From: Maribacter sp. HTCC2170 | GTDB lineage: Bacteria > Bacteroidota > Bacteroidia > Flavobacteriales > Flavobacteriaceae | NCBI RefSeq assembly: GCF_000153165.2 | Contig: NC_014472.1 | Coordinates: 493,501-557,500, forward strand | Direction of reading: 5' to 3' | DNA length: 64,000 nt | Shown here: in pieces, positions 1-8,435 of the stretch | How the letters are laid out: each line of letters starts with the position of its first letter | How positions within the stretch are numbered: position 1 is the first letter of the stretch | Notes under the pieces: generated by a model | The model's input: the letters and a program-made list of their open reading frames with translations, nothing else | Told to the model about the DNA's origin: nothing | Database searches by the model: none | Translations under genes and position numbers: made by a program

Positions 1-342
1 TTTATGCGTATTACGCATTTGAAAGTTCTCAGAAATTGAAAATGGGTAACCTAAATATTGAATCTCCTCATGCAAACAGGCATTTTGCGCTCCTCTTATA
101 TTTGCTACTATTGCCAATAATTTACTATCGGTCTTTGACAAATCCAATTGGGATAATACTTCAGCTGTATCTACCATCTGCGGAATTGCTTTTGGGGATA
201 CAAAACTTCCAAAATCAATAGTATCAAAACCGCACCCTAACAAGGACTGAATGTATTTTACCTTTTCATTTGTCGGAATGAATGCCTTAATGCCTTGCAT
301 AGCATCTCTAGGGCATTCAATCATTTTGACATTATCGGACAT
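1..342 (-). CDS. Hydroxymethylglutaryl-CoA lyase, C-terminus cut by the window edge
   Basis: The first 114 residues of a lyase that splits HMG-CoA into acetyl-CoA and acetoacetate, the last step of leucine breakdown. The open frame runs from an ATG at 342 to base 1 with no stop. Near the N-terminus it reads VKMIECPRDAMQG and then IDFGSFVSPKAIPQM, matching the family's E-C/S-PRD-Q-G and S-F-VSPK-PQM-D motifs; the PRD Arg and Gln line the active site. About 170 residues, including the metal-binding HxH region and the catalytic Cys loop, lie outside the window. LysE is the upstream neighbour on the same strand, 32 bp away. Family call is firm; details of the missing part cannot be checked. Confidence 0.88.
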   Translation of the reverse strand, partial: MSDNVKMIECPRDAMQGIKAFIPTNEKVKYIQSLLGCGFDTIDFGSFVSPKAIPQMVDTAEVLSQLDLSKTDSKLLAIVANIRGAQNACLHEEIQYLGYPFSISENFQMRNTHK

Positions 343-374
343 ATTTCAACCTTGAAATCATTTCAAAATTACCA

Positions 375-1001
375 TTATTTATTTGATAACAATACAAACA
401 CACCTATACCAATAAACACAAAAATCTGAAGCCATTTTAATACCAATCCAGCTTTGGAATGCTCTGTTAAATAATCTGAAATTAATCCTGAAAGCACGGC
501 TATCAAACCGAATACGACAAATGCCACAAACATGAACAACAAACCCAAAATATAGAACTGAGCAACATGACCCATTGTATCACTAAACAAAAACCCAGGA
601 AAAAAGGCCAAAAAGAAAATTGTAACCTTTGGATTTAAAACGTTCATTACAAACCCTTGTTTAAACAGTTGCAACATTCCTTTTCGGGGAACTTCATCAT
701 TACATAATTGTAATGTTGAATCACTTCTAAATACTTTATAAGCCAAATAAAAAAGATACAACGCACCCATTAATTTAATAACAAAAAATAGCTGATCGCT
801 CTCTTTAATAATAGCTGAAATTCCAAAAGCCAATAAAGTAGTATGCACCAAACAACCCGAAACCAAGCCCATGGTAGTAGCCAAACCATATTTCCTGCCA
901 TTGACAATGCTTTGAGTCAAAACGTAAATATTATCCGGCCCAGGAGCAAAAGCAAGGGCAGTAGAAGCTAAAACAAAAGCGCTCAGAATTTCGTAATTCA
1001 A
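375..1001 (-). CDS. LysE/RhtB family amino-acid exporter
   Basis: A small inner-membrane exporter of the LysE/RhtB family, which expels amino acids or related metabolites; the substrate cannot be told from sequence. It has the expected six hydrophobic segments and the N-terminal signature LAFAPGPDNIYVLTQS, followed by GLVSGCLVH, and the second-half motif VLNPKVTIFFLAFFPGF. The frame is open upstream to a TTG at 1031, but family members begin at about MNYEILSAF, which fits the TTG at 999-1001, so I chose that start (about 208 residues). It reads in the same direction as the HMG-CoA lyase fragment and could share its transcript. Confidence 0.88.
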   Translation of the reverse strand: MNYEILSAFVLASTALAFAPGPDNIYVLTQSIVNGRKYGLATTMGLVSGCLVHTTLLAFGISAIIKESDQLFFVIKLMGALYLFYLAYKVFRSDSTLQLCNDEVPRKGMLQLFKQGFVMNVLNPKVTIFFLAFFPGFLFSDTMGHVAQFYILGLLFMFVAFVVFGLIAVLSGLISDYLTEHSKAGLVLKWLQIFVFIGIGVFVLLSNK

Positions 1002-1083
1002 TACTATTGGTTTTAAAATTGAAAAATACAAAATCCTTTAAGTACTTGACAATTTTTATATCTTACCAAAAAAATATTAAATC

Positions 1084-1503
1084 ATGAAATTCATCTACAT
1101 TTCTCTAAGTGTACTTTTTACCGTGCTTACCTTAAGTTTGTGCAATCCTAGGAGCTCAAATCCAAAAACAATGAAAAACGAAATTCATAAAGCGAATGAT
1201 AGTGTTTTACGCCATGTTGTTTTGTTCAAGTTTAAAGAAGGCACCTCAGCTATAGACGTTAAAAAAGTGGAAGATGCATTTTCTGCCTTACCTACAAAAA
1301 TTCCCCAAATACTGAGTTACGAATGGGGTTTGAACAACAGCCCGGAGGGATTGGAAAAGGGATTTACCCATTGTTTTTTCTTGACTTTCAAAAGTGAAGA
1401 AGATCGAGCGATTTATTTACCGCACCCTGACCACAAAGCATTTGGACAGGTACTAACACCTTTTTTAGAAGATGTACTTGTAATCGACTATTGGACGAAA
1501 TAA
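1084..1503 (+). CDS. Dabb (stress-responsive A/B barrel) domain lipoprotein
   Basis: A 139-residue protein with a hydrophobic N-terminus ending in LSLC at about residue 20, a likely lipoprotein signal, followed by one Dabb domain (about residues 42-139). The start RHVVLFKFKEGTS and the HPDHKAFGQ segment are typical of this dimeric alpha-beta barrel family. Family members have varied or unknown roles, some in stress response, and no catalytic residue is assignable here. It is divergent from the LysE gene and convergent with pyrD, with only 8 bp between the stops, so it is probably monocistronic. An exported Dabb protein is common in Bacteroidota. The function is unknown. Confidence 0.85.
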   Translation: MKFIYISLSVLFTVLTLSLCNPRSSNPKTMKNEIHKANDSVLRHVVLFKFKEGTSAIDVKKVEDAFSALPTKIPQILSYEWGLNNSPEGLEKGFTHCFFLTFKSEEDRAIYLPHPDHKAFGQVLTPFLEDVLVIDYWTK

Positions 1504-1511
1504 GTATTAAC

Positions 1512-2552
1512 TTAGATCTTAGCAAGTAGGGCCTTATTGATTCTTTTAATCAATGCCGGACCTTCGTAGATGAATCCCGTATAAAGTTGTATCAAATCGG
1601 CTCCTGCTTCTAACTTTTCAATGGCGTCTTCAGCCGAATGAATTCCGCCAACACCAATAATCGGAAATGCCTTATTGCTTTTTTCGGAAAGAAAACGAAT
1701 TACCTCAGTACTCCGTGTTTTCAAAGGCTTTCCGCTCAATCCGCCTTTTTCTTCGGTGATAAAAAGAGAGGACTTTAAATTTTCTCTACCAATAGTAGTG
1801 TTCGTGGCAATAATCCCATCAATTTTAGTGTCTTCAACAATTTTAATAATATCCAACAACTGATCATTAGTCAAGTCAGGAGCTATTTTAAGTAAAATCG
1901 GTTTTTCTTTGTTACCAGTGCCTTTTATCGCAATCTTCTTATTCTCCTTTTTTAGTTCCTTCAACAAAGCGGTCAATGGCTCTTTATCTTGCAATTCCCT
2001 TAATCCAGGAGTATTGGGAGAGCTTACATTTACCACAAAATAATCTACATGAGGAAAAAGTGCATCGAAACAAATCAAGTAATCCTTAGTGGCCTCATCA
2101 TTGGGAGTAATCTTATTTTTTCCAATATTACCTCCTATGAGAACTTTATGCTTCTTCTTCAATCGTTCAACCGCATCAAAAACCCCACTATTGTTAAACC
2201 CCATCCTATTAATGATGGCTTGATCTGCTTTAAGTCTAAAAAGTCTCTTTTTAGGGTTGCCATCTTGTGGCTTTGGCGTAAGTGTACCAATCTCGACAAA
2301 ACCAAAGCCAAAATCTGATAGTTCATTGTATAATTTGGCATCCTTATCAAAACCTGCAGCAAGTCCCACTGGGTTTTTGAATTTTAATCCGAAAACTTCC
2401 CGTTCCAAGTTTTCGTGTTCAAAAACGTAAAATGACCTGACTAAGCCAGTTAGGCCAATTTTGCCAAAAAAACGAATTAATGAAAAAGTCAGATGATGAA
2501 CTTTTTCCGGATCTAATAAGAATAAAATAGGGCGAACGATGAGTTTATACAT
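1512..2552 (-). CDS. pyrD: Dihydroorotate dehydrogenase (quinone), class 2
   Basis: Oxidises dihydroorotate to orotate in pyrimidine synthesis, passing electrons through FMN to membrane quinone. At 346 residues it is full length for class 2. The N-terminal helix [23 protein letters not shown] is the membrane/quinone tunnel segment found only in that class. Further on come [49 protein letters not shown] (catalytic Ser of class 2) and IIGVGGI for FMN phosphate. A -7 box reads away from 2580 toward the ATG. The pyrimidine gene pyrF is also in the window (55 kb) but not linked. Confidence 0.97.
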   Translation of the reverse strand: MYKLIVRPILFLLDPEKVHHLTFSLIRFFGKIGLTGLVRSFYVFEHENLEREVFGLKFKNPVGLAAGFDKDAKLYNELSDFGFGFVEIGTLTPKPQDGNPKKRLFRLKADQAIINRMGFNNSGVFDAVERLKKKHKVLIGGNIGKNKITPNDEATKDYLICFDALFPHVDYFVVNVSSPNTPGLRELQDKEPLTALLKELKKENKKIAIKGTGNKEKPILLKIAPDLTNDQLLDIIKIVEDTKIDGIIATNTTIGRENLKSSLFITEEKGGLSGKPLKTRSTEVIRFLSEKSNKAFPIIGVGGIHSAEDAIEKLEAGADLIQLYTGFIYEGPALIKRINKALLAKI

Positions 2553-2572
2553 GAACGAATAAAAGATTTAGG

Positions 2573-2580
2573 CAAAAGTA
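2573..2580 (-). promoter_or_regulatory. -7 box of the pyrD promoter
   Basis: On the minus strand this reads TACTTTTG, a perfect match to the Bacteroidota -7 consensus TAnnTTTG, 20 bp before the pyrD ATG. No clear -33 TTG is present at the usual spacing. Confidence 0.55.
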
Positions 2581-2640
2581 CAAACTCAATCCAATCCAGT
2601 GTCTAAGAAATGCCAATTTTGTCAACATTCATAGTTAATA

Positions 2641-3087
2641 TCATTTAGGTGGAATACTATCTCTATAACTGGTCGGAACAACCCTAAAAGGTTGCCTAAA
2701 TGCCTCGTTACACAATTCCAGATAGCGCTGGTATTGCTTTTCATTAAAAAGTTTTAGTGTCTTTATGTCAATCATTCGTTGAACAAGCTCCATACTATCA
2801 CGAATAACATTATATTTTTCTGCCAAAACCATTAATTCCGCAGCTGAACTTTGAGGGTGACGCTTTAAAATATTTTCTGCTTGATTGTTCAGCAATTCAT
2901 TTCTATACTTTAATTCTGCACTAAAATTTATCAGTTGCTCGGCTTGTATGGTGTTCAGTTGAAAAACATCTACGATAGTCTCATCTTTAGTAATACCAAC
3001 CCCGAGAACACAGTCCTCCTGGGCGGCAACATTTCCAAAAAGAAAAAGTAAAAACAATATTAATATATAAGATAATTGGATTTTCAT
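2641..3087 (-). CDS. Secreted helical protein of unknown function
   Basis: Not recognised. The likely product is 148 residues from the ATG at 3085-3087, where a classic signal peptide begins (MKIQLSYILILFLLFLFGNVAAQ); the frame extends 11 codons further upstream but that stretch is polar and would bury the signal. The mature part is mostly charged helix (about residues 40-125), with spaced Leu and Glu/Lys suggesting a helical bundle, resembling small periplasmic helical proteins in general shape only. It ends in a Pro-rich tail. It is divergent from pepT with 74 bp between starts. No domain can be named. Confidence 0.6.
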   Translation of the reverse strand: MKIQLSYILILFLLFLFGNVAAQEDCVLGVGITKDETIVDVFQLNTIQAEQLINFSAELKYRNELLNNQAENILKRHPQSSAAELMVLAEKYNVIRDSMELVQRMIDIKTLKLFNEKQYQRYLELCNEAFRQPFRVVPTSYRDSIPPK

Positions 3088-3138
3088 GCTTGTAAATTGC
3101 TGAGCTTTATATGAAACCAAAATACTAATAATAATCTG

Positions 3139-3146
3139 TATTTTTG
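3139..3146 (+). promoter_or_regulatory. -7 box of the pepT promoter
   Basis: TATTTTTG, a perfect TAnnTTTG box 15 bp before the pepT ATG. Transcription would start only about 9 nt before the start codon, giving a very short leader. Confidence 0.5.
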
Positions 3147-3161
3147 AGTAAACACCAGTAG

Positions 3162-4388
3162 ATGCAACAACTTATTGACCGTTTTTTGAGTTATGTTAAA
3201 ATTGATACTCAGAGCGACCCTAATTCAGAAACAACACCGAGTACGGAAAAACAATGGAATTTGGCCACAGAGTTGGCTTATGAATTGGAACGTATTGGAT
3301 TAAAAGATGTAATAATTGATGACAATTCATATATCATGGCGACCTTACCTAAAAACATCGAAAAGGAAGTTCCTGTCATTGGATTTATAGCACATTTTGA
3401 CACAACTCCGGATTTTAGTGGCACCAATGTAAATCCGCAGATTATCGATGATTATGATGGTAAGGATATAATCCTGAACAAGGAGAAGAACATTATTCTT
3501 TCGCCCGAATATTTTGATGATCTTAAGCAATATGAGGGCCAAACCCTTATTACTACAGATGGCACAACACTGCTTGGAGCAGATGACAAAGCAGGGATTG
3601 CCGAAATCATTACTGCGATGGAGTATTTGGTAGAACACCCTGAGATTGAACATGGTGATATTAAAATTGGGTTCACGCCAGATGAGGAAATAGGTCGCGG
3701 TGCACAGAAATTCAATACAGAAAAATTTGGTGCAGATTGGGCCTATACAATGGACGGTAGTCAAATTGGGGAATTGGAATATGAAAACTTTAATGCAGCC
3801 AGCGCCAAAGTTGTCATTAAAGGAAAGAGCGTACATCCTGGTTATGCTAAAGGAAAAATGATAAACGCCATTAGTATTGCCACTGAATTCATGGGTATTC
3901 TACCTCCTGAAGAAACACCTCAAAACACTTCTGGACGGGAAGGTTTTTTTCATGTACATCATATGCAGGGCGAAATAGAACATGCAGAGTTCGAATTGAT
4001 AATTCGTGATCATGACAGGGAACATTTTGAGAAACGAAAAAATCTACTCAAAAAGATAGCTGAGAAATTAAACACCACTTACGGGAACTGCATACAGTTG
4101 GAAATAAAGGACCAATACTTTAACATGAGAGAGAAAATTGAACCTGTTTTCCACATTGTCGAAATTGCAAAATCAGCAATGGAAGAAGTCGGCATTTCTC
4201 CAATAATTAAACCTATCAGAGGTGGGACAGATGGTTCTCAGCTCAGTTATATGGGACTGCCATGTCCAAATATTTTTGCTGGAGGTCATAATTTTCATGG
4301 CAAATATGAATATGTACCTGTAGAGAGTATGCAAAAAGCGGTTGAAGTTATCGTTAAAATTTGCGAACTTACTGCAAGCAAAATTTAG
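3162..4388 (+). CDS. pepT: Peptidase T (tripeptide aminopeptidase)
   Basis: A cytosolic zinc aminopeptidase of family M20B that removes the N-terminal residue from tripeptides. All dinuclear metal ligands are visible: [12 protein letters not shown] (His, with the helper Asp), LLGADDKAG (bridging Asp), TPDEEIGRG (catalytic Glu and ligand Glu), [17 protein letters not shown] (Asp) and [10 protein letters not shown] (His near the C-terminus). The central insert, starting around residue 210 with [14 protein letters not shown], is the dimerisation/lid domain. Length 408 matches the family. It ends just before a YdeI-like gene whose ATG lies 14 bp beyond the stop, so the two are probably co-transcribed. 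Confidence 0.97.
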   Translation: MQQLIDRFLSYVKIDTQSDPNSETTPSTEKQWNLATELAYELERIGLKDVIIDDNSYIMATLPKNIEKEVPVIGFIAHFDTTPDFSGTNVNPQIIDDYDGKDIILNKEKNIILSPEYFDDLKQYEGQTLITTDGTTLLGADDKAGIAEIITAMEYLVEHPEIEHGDIKIGFTPDEEIGRGAQKFNTEKFGADWAYTMDGSQIGELEYENFNAASAKVVIKGKSVHPGYAKGKMINAISIATEFMGILPPEETPQNTSGREGFFHVHHMQGEIEHAEFELIIRDHDREHFEKRKNLLKKIAEKLNTTYGNCIQLEIKDQYFNMREKIEPVFHIVEIAKSAMEEVGISPIIKPIRGGTDGSQLSYMGLPCPNIFAGGHNFHGKYEYVPVESMQKAVEVIVKICELTASKI

Positions 4389-4402
4389 TCAAGAGGGAAA
4401 AT

Positions 4403-4996
4403 ATGGAAAAATTGGAAGCTTACTATGCCAAGGAGCGCCCCTTTAAAGGTGCAATCAACAAATTAAGAGAATTGGCCGCAAAAACCAATGCCGTTGAAAC
4501 TTTAAAATGGGGCTCCCCCGTATATGTGGCAGATGGAAAAAACGTGTTTTGGATAGCAAGATTCAAAAATCATTTTGGATTGGGTTTTTTCAATGGTGTT
4601 TTTTTAAAAGACCCAAAAAAGGTTTTAATCAATGCGCAAGAAGCTAAAACCCAAGCAATGCGTCATTGGCATTTTAAGTCGATTGAGGAAATAAACGATG
4701 CAACGGTAATTGCTTATATGAACGAAGCCATTGATAATCAATTGAAGGGCATGCGATTAATCCCCGAAAAAAAGAAAAAGACCAAACTTGTAATTCCTAA
4801 ACTCTTGCAAGATGTATTTTCGAAAAACATTGAAACAAAAAAAGCATTTGACACACTTACACCCTATAAACAAAAAGAATATGCCAAACATATAATTTCG
4901 GCCAAACAAGAAAAAACCAAACTTTCGCGTTTGGAAAAAATAATCCCAATGATTAACGCTGGACTTGGTCTAAATGACAAATACCGTAACTGCTGA
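4403..4996 (+). CDS. YdeI/OmpD-associated family protein (DUF1801-like)
   Basis: About 197 residues. The N-terminal part (to about 115) is a DUF1801/YdhG-like domain, seen in LKWGSPVYVADGKNVFWIARFKNHFGLGFFNG. The C-terminal part is the YdeI-type helical segment: LLQDVFSKNIETKKAFDTLTPYKQKEYAKHIISAKQEKTKLSRL (motif pieces only, split over about residues 135-180). Function is unknown, although YdeI in Bacillus has been tied to antimicrobial-peptide resistance. The frame opens at 4361, overlapping pepT. I start at the ATG at 4403 because the domain begins there and it clears the pepT stop. An AAGAGGG stretch 6 bp upstream could pair with 16S rRNA, which is unusual in this window. Confidence 0.8.
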   Translation: MEKLEAYYAKERPFKGAINKLRELAAKTNAVETLKWGSPVYVADGKNVFWIARFKNHFGLGFFNGVFLKDPKKVLINAQEAKTQAMRHWHFKSIEEINDATVIAYMNEAIDNQLKGMRLIPEKKKKTKLVIPKLLQDVFSKNIETKKAFDTLTPYKQKEYAKHIISAKQEKTKLSRLEKIIPMINAGLGLNDKYRNC

Positions 4997-5031
4997 TTGT
5001 CCTAGCAAATCTTTGAGCAAGAATGTATTTT

Positions 5032-6381
5032 TTATAATGTCGGCAATTTCCAACCATTATGATAAGTTGTATTCATAAATTCATTGGCCGCCTCTTGTTT
5101 AAACTTACCCTGGGTCTTATCCCAGTAAACTCTATCACCCGATTTATAGGCAACATTGCCCATATGTGACACAAGTGCCGCATCATAACCAACTTCAATA
5201 GGTGCATTTAAAGATGAAACATCCCTACTTTTTACGGCGTTTATGAAATTAGTAGTATGTAAATCCAACCCATTGCCCTTATTATATTGCATTGGCATTG
5301 CTTCCATACGTTTTCCAGGTTCTTTTCCCCAACCTTTGAACTCATTTTCGGGGATTACCTCCCATCCTGATCTATCAAGGACCAAGGTACCATTGTTGCC
5401 AATGAAAGCAATGCCATGATTTCGACCATAATTACCGCCATCAATTCCTGTAGCATGCTCCCAGAGAATAGAAAAATCATCATACTCAAATACGGTTTGT
5501 AAAGTATCAGGGGTCTCAGAAGCATCATCAGGATAAGCAAATTTCCCACCTAAGGCCATTACTGATTTTGGCGTACCAGCTTTCATTCCATATAAAGCGT
5601 AATCAATCAAATGAACCCCCCAATCTGTCATCAATCCACCTGCATAATCCCAAAACCATCTAAAACTAAAGTGAAATCTATTTTTATTAAAATCCCTTTT
5701 CGGAGCTGGCCCTAACCACATATCGTAATCTACTCCTGCAGGCACTGGAGTATCTGGAATAATGGGAACAGGCTTCATCCATCCTTGATAGGCCCAAGCT
5801 TTCGCCAATCGTATTTCTCCTAATTTACCAGAATGGACGTATTTAATGGCATCCACAAAATGAGGTTGGCTGCGCTGCCACTGACCGATCTGTACAACAC
5901 GATCACTTGCACCAACAAAACCTTTCATAATGTTCGCCTCTTGAATAGAATTGGCAATCGGTTTTTCACAGTACACATCTTTACCAGCTTGCAAAGCATC
6001 TATTAATTGAAGGCAATGCCAATGATCTGGTGTTCCAATAACCACGACATCTATATCCTTATTTTCCAATAGTTTTCTATAATCAGTATACCATTTAGGC
6101 TTTTTGATTCCTGCTTTCTCTAATTCAGCAGTCTTTTCTCTTAAAACATTTTCATCTACATCACATAACCCTATTACATTGGTCTCGCTTATTTTAAGAA
6201 CGGAGATAAGATCTGAGAACCCCATGCCCTTGCAACCAATCAACCCAACATTAATGGTGTCATTTGGGCCTACTCTTTTTCTTATTGTTGCCAACAGTTC
6301 AATTGGGAATAAAAAGGCCGCTCCTGCTCCCGCCATAGCCAATGAACCTTTCTTCATAAAATTTCTTCTAGTGTGATGCAT
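5032..6381 (-). CDS. Gfo/Idh/MocA family oxidoreductase with a Tat signal
   Basis: A 449-residue NAD(P)-dependent oxidoreductase probably acting on sugars or sugar acids outside the cytoplasm. The start HHTRRNFMKKGSLAMAGAGAAF is a twin-arginine export signal. A Rossmann fold follows with NVGLIGCKGMG, then VVIGTPDHWH, DVYCEKPIANS (the family's EKP Lys) and the C-terminal catalytic-region WGVHLIDYAL. This Tat-exported subgroup is very common in Bacteroidota and Planctomycetota, often near sugar-degrading genes; here no such genes flank it. It lies downstream of the nusB operon terminator, so it is transcribed separately. Substrate unknown. Confidence 0.93.
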   Translation of the reverse strand: MHHTRRNFMKKGSLAMAGAGAAFLFPIELLATIRKRVGPNDTINVGLIGCKGMGFSDLISVLKISETNVIGLCDVDENVLREKTAELEKAGIKKPKWYTDYRKLLENKDIDVVVIGTPDHWHCLQLIDALQAGKDVYCEKPIANSIQEANIMKGFVGASDRVVQIGQWQRSQPHFVDAIKYVHSGKLGEIRLAKAWAYQGWMKPVPIIPDTPVPAGVDYDMWLGPAPKRDFNKNRFHFSFRWFWDYAGGLMTDWGVHLIDYALYGMKAGTPKSVMALGGKFAYPDDASETPDTLQTVFEYDDFSILWEHATGIDGGNYGRNHGIAFIGNNGTLVLDRSGWEVIPENEFKGWGKEPGKRMEAMPMQYNKGNGLDLHTTNFINAVKSRDVSSLNAPIEVGYDAALVSHMGNVAYKSGDRVYWDKTQGKFKQEAANEFMNTTYHNGWKLPTL

Positions 6382-6423
6382 AACTTATGTTTTAATACCC
6401 TATGAAGTTAGCCAATTTTTATG

Positions 6424-6454
6424 CATAAAAAAAGCCGATACAATGATCGGCTTT
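6424..6454 (-). terminator. Intrinsic terminator after yajC
   Basis: A perfect 9-bp stem AAAGCCGAT / ATCGGCTTT with a 6-nt loop; on the minus strand it is followed by a run of T. It closes the nusB-DUF1573-yajC operon 25 bp after the yajC stop. Confidence 0.8.
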
Positions 6455-6479
6455 CCTGTTTCCATTAAATTTAGAAGTA

Positions 6480-6773
6480 TTACTTTTTTGCTGGAGTATT
6501 TAGTTTTTTGCTCATCTCCATTGATATGGCCGAACGATCGAACTTGAGTTTCCCAGCCATGGTCTCAATAACACATGACGTATCTTTTTCGCTTATATCT
6601 ACGACTTTCCCATGTAGGCCGCTCTTAGTGATAATACGGTCACCTCTTTTTAATTCTGCTGAGAATTTTTTCTCATCTTTTTGCCTTTTCATTTGAGGGC
6701 GTATCATAAAAAAGTACGCTACCACGAAAATGAGGATCATCGGCATAAAATCCATTATACTACCACTTCCCAT
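6480..6773 (-). CDS. yajC: Preprotein translocase subunit YajC
   Basis: A 97-residue accessory subunit of the Sec translocon that binds SecDF at the inner membrane. One N-terminal transmembrane helix (about residues 8-22, MDFMPMILIFVVAYFFMI) ends in RPQMKRQKDEKKF, the family's signature, followed by the small cytosolic domain with LKRGDRIITKSGLHGKVVDI. It is the last gene of the nusB-DUF1573-yajC string, 25 bp after DUF1573, and is followed by a terminator. This gene order recurs across Bacteroidota. Confidence 0.95.
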   Translation of the reverse strand: MGSGSIMDFMPMILIFVVAYFFMIRPQMKRQKDEKKFSAELKRGDRIITKSGLHGKVVDISEKDTSCVIETMAGKLKFDRSAISMEMSKKLNTPAKK

Positions 6774-6798
6774 ACTATCTATTTATATAATTGATTAT

Positions 6799-7269
6799 CT
6801 ATTTAACAGGACCTAACGGCGCTGCTCCTTTAGGATTTACAAAGGCCTTTATTTTTAACATTTCGGAACCTTTGGCAGTATTCGCAATAACAGTTATTGT
6901 TTTTGTTACTTGGTTTTGGCCCGCACCATTGAATTTAACAAGTAACTCTCCTTTTGCACCTGGTGCTATTGGGTCTTTAGGTGGGTTTGGCACAGTACAG
7001 CCACAACTACTTGTTGCATTTGTAATAACCAAAGGTGCATTACCTGTATTGGTAAAAGTGAATACTGTCTCCTGAGGTGTTCCCTGCTCAATTGTTCCAA
7101 AATCATGCTCCGATTTTTCAAATTCCATCACAGGAATTTGTTTTGAAGCTTCATCGCGCTCTGCAGCTACTGCCACATTATCTGTTTTAACTTTACTTGA
7201 GGCGTTTTCCTTACATGACACAAAGGCCATCATTGACAGTAAACTTAAACCTAAAATTGCTCTTTTCAT
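6799..7269 (-). CDS. DUF1573 domain lipoprotein
   Basis: 156 residues. The signal MKRAILGLSLLSMMAFVSC ends in a lipobox Cys (about residue 19). The mature part is one DUF1573 immunoglobulin-like beta domain (about 48-150), with FEKSEHDFGTIEQGTPQE, FTFTNTGNAPLVITNATSSCGCTVP and the PGAKGELLVKFN strand. The CGCT motif is the hallmark of the family; its role is unknown. The gene sits between nusB and yajC in the same operon, with 41 and 25 bp gaps, a conserved association in Bacteroidota that hints at an envelope role linked to protein export. Confidence 0.92.
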   Translation of the reverse strand: MKRAILGLSLLSMMAFVSCKENASSKVKTDNVAVAAERDEASKQIPVMEFEKSEHDFGTIEQGTPQETVFTFTNTGNAPLVITNATSSCGCTVPNPPKDPIAPGAKGELLVKFNGAGQNQVTKTITVIANTAKGSEMLKIKAFVNPKGAAPLGPVK

Positions 7270-7310
7270 CTGTAGTAATTTTTAATTTGTTTCAAAATTA
7301 ATTAAATAAT

Positions 7311-8258
7311 TTATAATAGCCCGCGACCAACCTTTTTAAGTTTTCCTTCGGTTTTATACTCTTTTACCAGTTTATCCAAGATGCCATTAATGAAAATACT
7401 ACTTTTTGGGGTTGAGTACTCTTTAGCAATTTCCAGAAATTCGTTGATGGTCACCTTTTCTGGAATAGACGGAAAATTCAAAAGTTCGCAAATTGCCATT
7501 TTTAGTAATATAGCGTCTATATCAGCTATACGATCCTTATCCCAATTAGGTGTTTTGCCCTCAATTTCTTTTTCCCATTTGCTGTTGTTCAAAAGTGTTT
7601 TGGTCAACAATTTCTGGGCAAAATCCATATCCTCATTATCTTTCAAAAGTCTTGGCAAGAAATAGGAATCGCTTTTATCTTCACTGACCTTTTTTAACTG
7701 TTTTAAGATGAAGGTGTTAACAATAGGTATGTCATCTACCCAAGTTAGCTTATCATCTTCGAAATAGTCATATATTTTTTCGTTCGGGGCAATGACTTCT
7801 TTAAAAATAGTCGAAATAAACTCCTTGTCATCTTTAAATGTGCTCGAAGGAATAATCATATACTTAGCATAGACATCACTTTCAACTATCTCTTTATATA
7901 TGAGTTTTACGTATTCCTCATTTAAATACCAATTTTTTAATTTTCTTTTTTCCAATTCTGATTTCAAACTTTCATTATCAGACAATTTTGCCAATAATCT
8001 ATTTTTAGCAAACTTTCTTTTGTCCGGAAAAGAATCAGAACTATTGGAGAGGTATTTTTTGGAAGACAATTCTACCTTATTGCTGGCCAACTGTTGAATT
8101 TCAATCAACAGGCTCAGCATCAATAAATAAAGGGTATACATGTTCTCTATACTTACTTTCAGGAACTTTTCCTGTTTTTCCAAAGATTCATCTTTTGATT
8201 GGGTCAATGCATAGATACACTGCATAACTTTTACCCGAATGTGCCTTCTTGTAAGCAT
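7311..8258 (-). CDS. nusB: Transcription antitermination factor NusB, long Bacteroidota form
   Basis: NusB binds boxA RNA together with S10 (NusE) in rRNA antitermination complexes. At 315 residues it is about twice the length of the E. coli protein. The start MLTRRHIRVKVMQCIYAL is the conserved NusB N-terminus, and the C-terminal half (about 215-300) carries DKDRIADIDAILLKMAICELL and VTINEFLEIAKEYSTPKSSIFINGILDKL, the classical NusB core. The middle 150 residues are a Lys/Glu-rich insertion usual for Bacteroidota. It heads the operon nusB-DUF1573-yajC, behind a TAnnTTTG box at 8298-8305. Confidence 0.95.
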   Translation of the reverse strand: MLTRRHIRVKVMQCIYALTQSKDESLEKQEKFLKVSIENMYTLYLLMLSLLIEIQQLASNKVELSSKKYLSNSSDSFPDKRKFAKNRLLAKLSDNESLKSELEKRKLKNWYLNEEYVKLIYKEIVESDVYAKYMIIPSSTFKDDKEFISTIFKEVIAPNEKIYDYFEDDKLTWVDDIPIVNTFILKQLKKVSEDKSDSYFLPRLLKDNEDMDFAQKLLTKTLLNNSKWEKEIEGKTPNWDKDRIADIDAILLKMAICELLNFPSIPEKVTINEFLEIAKEYSTPKSSIFINGILDKLVKEYKTEGKLKKVGRGLL

Positions 8259-8297
8259 GTTAAAGAACTTTTACGAATTATTAATGCAAATAGGGAG

Positions 8298-8305
8298 CAA
8301 AAATA
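8298..8305 (-). promoter_or_regulatory. -7 box of the nusB operon
   Basis: Minus strand TATTTTTG, a perfect -7 box 39 bp before the nusB ATG. It faces away from the ABC exporter promoter on the other strand. Confidence 0.5.
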
Positions 8306-8367
8306 GTAATCTATTTTAAACTATGGCCTAGACTGCAATTAATATCTTATTTATAAAATTTATAACA

Positions 8368-8396
8368 TTTGGTTTTATAGCAAACTTATATCTTTG
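8368..8396 (+). promoter_or_regulatory. Complete Bacteroidota promoter of the ABC exporter
   Basis: TTTG at 8368-8371, a 17-bp spacer, then TATCTTTG at 8389-8396. Both the -33 and -7 elements match consensus. The -7 box covers the TTG at 8394-8396 that opens the long frame, so translation must begin downstream, at the ATG at 8436. Confidence 0.7.
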
Positions 8397-8435
8397 GCAA
8401 ATGGGCAAATCTCACCCCCCCGGTTGACCACTTTT

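Noticed and set aside
1046-1070. TTGACA with a TATATC-like box before the Dabb gene, like an E. coli sigma-70 promoter
   Set aside because: Bacteroidota polymerase uses TTG/TAnnTTTG; the match is probably chance and the TATCTTAC nearby is only a partial -7 box.
3345-3836. Long antisense frame inside pepT (163 codons)
   Set aside because: pepT on the plus strand has every metal ligand of its family; the antisense frame has no recognisable domain and mirrors its codon pattern.
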